Below, piece after piece: positions 61,819-64,000 of a stretch of 64,000 nt of DNA. Location of the stretch: contig NZ_VZRB01000016.1 in the NCBI RefSeq assembly GCF_008806595.1, forward strand, positions 1 to 64,000, written 5' to 3'. Position 1 is the stretch's first letter. Each line of letters begins with the position of its first letter. Origin of the DNA: Streptomyces luteolifulvus. Lineage in GTDB: Bacteria; Actinomycetota; Actinomycetes; Streptomycetales; Streptomycetaceae. The notes under the pieces were generated by a model, which made no database searches, was not told the origin of the DNA, and saw only the letters and a program-made list of their open reading frames with translations. The position numbers and the translations under genes are program-made.

Positions 61819-62376
61819 GGCGGGTGTCCTGGGTCGTGTGTGGAAGGGGTGGGTCAGGGGGGTGTGTTGAGCCTACAGAGATCTTAGGGACTGCGACTGA
61901 CAGCGTCGAAGGTTGGGCGGGGACGGGCCTCGCAGCCACGCCCGCATCCTCATCTTCTGCCCGAGAAGCCCGAGTTGCCCCTGAAGTCATCGCGCCTGCA
62001 CCCGCAGAATCCCGCCGTTCGCACCCGCGACGCCACACCTCTCACACTCCCCACACATTCCCCCGCGGTTGCTCAACGGCCCCTCTACCGTGCCCTGATA
62101 GCTTCGTTCCCTGTCGCATACACGAACCACGGGGGGGAGATCGACTGTGGCCTGCCGCGCCCAACACCGTCGTTGCGAGTGCTGCGGCGTCGGCATCGAC
62201 ACCGTCCGGCGCGAAGCGTCCGGAGATCACTCTCCCCGACAACTTCCAGCTCACCGGCTGCTAGCGATGCGGGCTCGTCGCGAAAGTCAGGGCGCCTCCG
62301 GCAACTGCGACGAGGACTGCCAGTAACCCTTCACACAGGGCTCACCACTTCACGCCTCCAAGGAGCGAACCCCGTC
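61819..62376. other. 558-bp region upstream of the LysM/BTAD gene with a decayed gene remnant
   Basis: No intact gene. On + the frame ending at 62264 reads VVASAAASASTPSGAKRPEI then TLPDNFQLTGC and stop. This resembles the start of the extracellular part of a Streptomyces membrane protein family (AKRPxITLPDxF) that has been cut short; in a second frame a Cys-rich tail (GASGNCDEDCQ, stop about 62325) may be its far end. Together they suggest an internal deletion. The stretch also holds the promoter of the LysM/BTAD operon on the minus strand. Confidence 0.4.
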
Positions 62377-62697
62377 ATGCCCCGCCCCGCCCCCACCCGC
62401 GCGACCCGCAAGAACCTCATAGGCCTCGCCACCCTCGGCATGGCTGCTTCGGCCGCCGCCCTCACAGGGTGCACCGGCGGCACCGACGACGCGGCCGAGC
62501 CGACCGCCTCGCCGAGTGCCGCTCCCAAGGGCGCCGTAACCCGCCAGCAGGCAGCGAAGATCGTCGACTTTACCGACTGCTGCGCTGTCCGCAGCGATAG
62601 TGAACACCGTTCCGTCCAGTCCGCCTCCCGGGCGCGTCCGCAGCACGAGACGGCGATGGGACACCCTGGTAGGACCAGAGCTGGAAGGGCCGCTTGA
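62377..62697 (+). pseudogene. truncated lipoprotein gene
   Basis: ATG at 62377 has AAGGAG upstream. The N-terminus is a good lipoprotein signal: KNLIGLATLGMAASAAALTG with lipobox ALTGC, followed by a Thr/Ser/Ala/Pro-rich linker (TASPSAAPKGAVTRQQAAKI). After VDF at about 62570 the sequence changes character: low hydrophobic content, no codon bias, and a stop at 62697. The family expected here is longer, so the gene is cut by a rearrangement. Confidence 0.65.
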
Positions 62698-63022
62698 AGT
62701 GGAGGGAAGCTTCCCCTCTCGGCCCAAGACTTGCGATTGCACTGCGGCTCGCCCCCCTCGAAGGAACTGGCGACGACTTTTCCATTCTTGCGCTAGATGA
62801 CCCGGGCTTGCACGGAGACGGGGGCGTTCTTGATCTGCGAACAGTTCCTTCATCACCCCAACTGGCATCCTCTGGACCCTGCCAACCTCACCCGCTGGTT
62901 CCGCAGCTTCCTCGACCGGGCCACTTCCCTCAGCGGTAACCGGCCACTGACGTTGCCACCAACGTTACCGTCAAAGCACCAGGATGCCCGCCGAGAGAAC
63001 CATCGGCGGGCTCCTGTATTAG
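62570..63022. other. non-coding foreign or decayed DNA after the lipoprotein break
   Basis: About 450 bp, less G/C-rich than the main chromosome, without a supported gene. A frame from 62797 contains HPLDPANLTRWFRSFLDRA, faintly like a phage or plasmid integrase C-terminal segment, but too short to assign. It ends in the terminator-like stem at 62986-63011. Confidence 0.4.
62986..63011. terminator. stem-loop at the end of the two-gene cassette
   Basis: GCCCGCCGA (62986-62994) and TCGGCGGGC (63003-63011) form a perfect 9-bp stem with an 8-nt loop, 11 bp past the stop codon of the gene at 63023 (minus strand). Confidence 0.8.
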
Positions 63023-63457
63023 CTATTCGGAGGCGACCATGAAAGCCACGACGCGGCCACTGGTCGGCACACTTTCGGCGAGTGGCCCGAGGGAATCTCC
63101 CTTGATAATGACCGTCTTCCCGTTCTTTGCAGTAACGACTCCACGAGCAAAAACAGTCAGAAACACCTCTACTGTCACCGCATTCCGCCCATCTCCGCGA
63201 ATAGGCGCAAACTGATGGAATGCATCCTCTTCTAGACCGGAAAGCCAGTCACTCTCGGAAGCTACAGCAATCCAGTCACCTTGCCGCGTGATTTGCACAC
63301 CGGAAACGCCGAGTAGAAGCGCCTCCAATGCTATTTGTGAGGCAACCTCCACGGGGTTATAAACCCCACCTCTAAAGAAACGAGACTGCTCTCGCCGGAT
63401 ATACTCCAGCACGTCAACAGTGACCAGATCCTCAGGGTGAAACACGGACACCACCAC
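63023..63457 (-). CDS. unrecognised protein of the AT-richer cassette, gene 2
   Basis: 144 aa if started at the GTG run at 63457-63449 (several GTG codons in a row; the frame is open further up to 63631). It overlaps the end of the upstream gene by about 26 bp. Visible content: EDLVTVDVLEYIRREQSRFF, QIALEALLLGVSGVQITRQG, WIAVASESDWLSGLEEDAFH and GRVVAFMVASE. No membrane helix or known motif. Base composition is mid-50s % GC by eye, well below the chromosome. Not recognised. Confidence 0.55.
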   Translation of the reverse strand: MVVSVFHPEDLVTVDVLEYIRREQSRFFRGGVYNPVEVASQIALEALLLGVSGVQITRQGDWIAVASESDWLSGLEEDAFHQFAPIRGDGRNAVTVEVFLTVFARGVVTAKNGKTVIIKGDSLGPLAESVPTSGRVVAFMVASE

Positions 63458-63785
63458 TGGCTCGCAGCTGATTGAATAGATCGAATGCTGATGTCGGGAT
63501 GTGAAACTCCTCGCCCGCGAACGATGGCGATTTCGGACTCGTTGGGATGGATCGCGTAACAGCACCCGCGTCCCGCAACTGAGCCATCGCATCATCAGTG
63601 ATGGTGACCCTAACCATGGCTCCACGACCATTCCTCACGGCGAAGAACTCGGCATCACTAGCATGTGTCGCCACGAAGAAACCTCCCGGGCCATCCGTGT
63701 GCTTGGCAGCTGCTTTACTCGCGTCCAAGCCATTATTCAGAATGTCGACGAGGGAACTGAGGTTTTCGCTTCGGGGTGACGTCAT
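63432..63785 (-). CDS. unrecognised protein of the AT-richer cassette, gene 1
   Basis: 117 aa from ATG at 63785, which overlaps the transposase stop (ATGA). It begins MTSPRSENLSSLVDILNNGL, then GGFFVATHASDAEFFAVRNG, MVRVTITDDAMAQLRDAGAV and AFDLFNQLRASGG. No signal, membrane segment or known motif. The start beside the IS end may mean the 5' end was displaced by the insertion. With the next gene it forms a two-gene cassette of unlike composition, probably acquired. Confidence 0.55.
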   Translation of the reverse strand: MTSPRSENLSSLVDILNNGLDASKAAAKHTDGPGGFFVATHASDAEFFAVRNGRGAMVRVTITDDAMAQLRDAGAVTRSIPTSPKSPSFAGEEFHIPTSAFDLFNQLRASGGVRVSP

Positions 63786-64000
63786 GGCGGGGCCAGGGTG
63801 AGGCCGGTCTCGGTAATGAAGCCGTCGAGGAGGTCGGCCCGGTACTGCATCTTCTTCAGCCGGGTGCGGGTCAGGTCGGCGAGGGCGTCGACAGTGCAGG
63901 CTGCAAGGTTGCCCAGGTCGTTCTTCAAGTTCGCCCACACGCCTTCAGCCGGGTTCAGGTCCGGGGCGTAGGCCGGCAGGCGGAAGACGGTCAACCACCG
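63782..64000 (-). mobile_element. IS630-family transposase, C-terminal part (runs off the window)
   Basis: The last 72 residues of a DDE transposase; the rest lies beyond base 64000. The hallmark VFRLPAYAPDLNPAEGVWAN supplies the final catalytic Glu of IS630-type enzymes, followed by LKNDLGNLAACTVDALADLT and MQYRADLLDGFITETGL. Stop TGA overlaps the next gene's ATG. Whether the element is intact cannot be judged; no clear terminal inverted repeat or TA duplication was identified at this end. Confidence 0.85.

Noticed and set aside
62700..63022. Possible integrase fragment (HPLDPANLTRWFRSFLDRA)
   Set aside because: Too short and without the catalytic Arg/His/Tyr residues; kept only as a note on foreign DNA.

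Overview
The window is high-GC actinobacterial DNA, almost certainly from a Streptomyces chromosome. The evidence is the strong G/C bias at third codon positions, frequent GTG starts, ATGA/GTGA stop-start overlaps, a 14-gene nuoA-N operon next to futalosine-pathway menaquinone genes (mqnC, menG), and many Streptomyces-type secreted proteins. Codon use and composition are uniform until about 62.5 kb, where a lower-GC, rearranged stretch with a transposase fragment begins.

Layout. (1) 0-13 kb is ordinary core and housekeeping DNA: a small acidic protein, a DUF6082-like protein, a divergent HxlR regulator/NmrA-like reductase pair with a clear operator-like repeat, a RarD permease, a VOC protein, a secreted M28 aminopeptidase, a TPR-type protein divergent from a P-loop-like DUF6668 protein, a LolA-like protein with an ABC exporter, a secreted CHRD/DUF3455 protein and a long-chain polyprenyl diphosphate synthase. 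(2) 13-17 kb holds a CocE/NonD hydrolase, a secreted lytic transglycosylase under a recognisable c-di-AMP (ydaO-type) riboswitch, and a HAD phosphatase. (3) 17.3-27.8 kb is an extracellular polysaccharide-like locus made of two converging operons: FemAB/BioF2-like acyltransferase, GT2 glycosyltransferase and polysaccharide deacetylase on +; DegT aminotransferase, flippase fusion, large GT-C/Wzy-like membrane protein, small membrane protein and GH26-like glycosidase on -. (4) 28-33 kb has fumarylacetoacetase, an orphan M56 peptidase, RecQ and a Uma2-family nuclease. (5) 33.3-49.3 kb is the complete proton-pumping NADH dehydrogenase operon, read right to left, with a Rex-type redox operator just upstream of nuoA. 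(6) 50-58 kb holds a secreted NlpC/P60 hydrolase, a Tat-exported FAD oxidoreductase, a menaquinone-reductase-like flavoprotein, a GNAT enzyme, a solo PASTA protein, and menG and mqnC flanking an amidohydrolase-like orphan. (7) 58-61.8 kb has a prepilin peptidase and a LysM/BTAD membrane protein, the start of what is usually a longer membrane/pilus-like block. (8) 61.8-64 kb is a scar: remnants of two genes, a small AT-richer two-gene cassette, and the C-terminal end of an IS630-type transposase running off the window.

How the genes fit together. The respiratory theme is strong: mqnC, menG, the MenJ-like reductase and the polyprenyl diphosphate synthase make and tailor menaquinone, and NuoA-N reduces it with NADH, under apparent NADH/NAD control by Rex. 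Two peptidoglycan hydrolases (SLT and NlpC/P60) each have their own second-messenger-type control region (c-di-AMP riboswitch; Crp-like site). The polysaccharide locus is the best candidate for an incompletely described system. No rRNA, tRNA, CRISPR array or complete secondary-metabolite cluster was seen.
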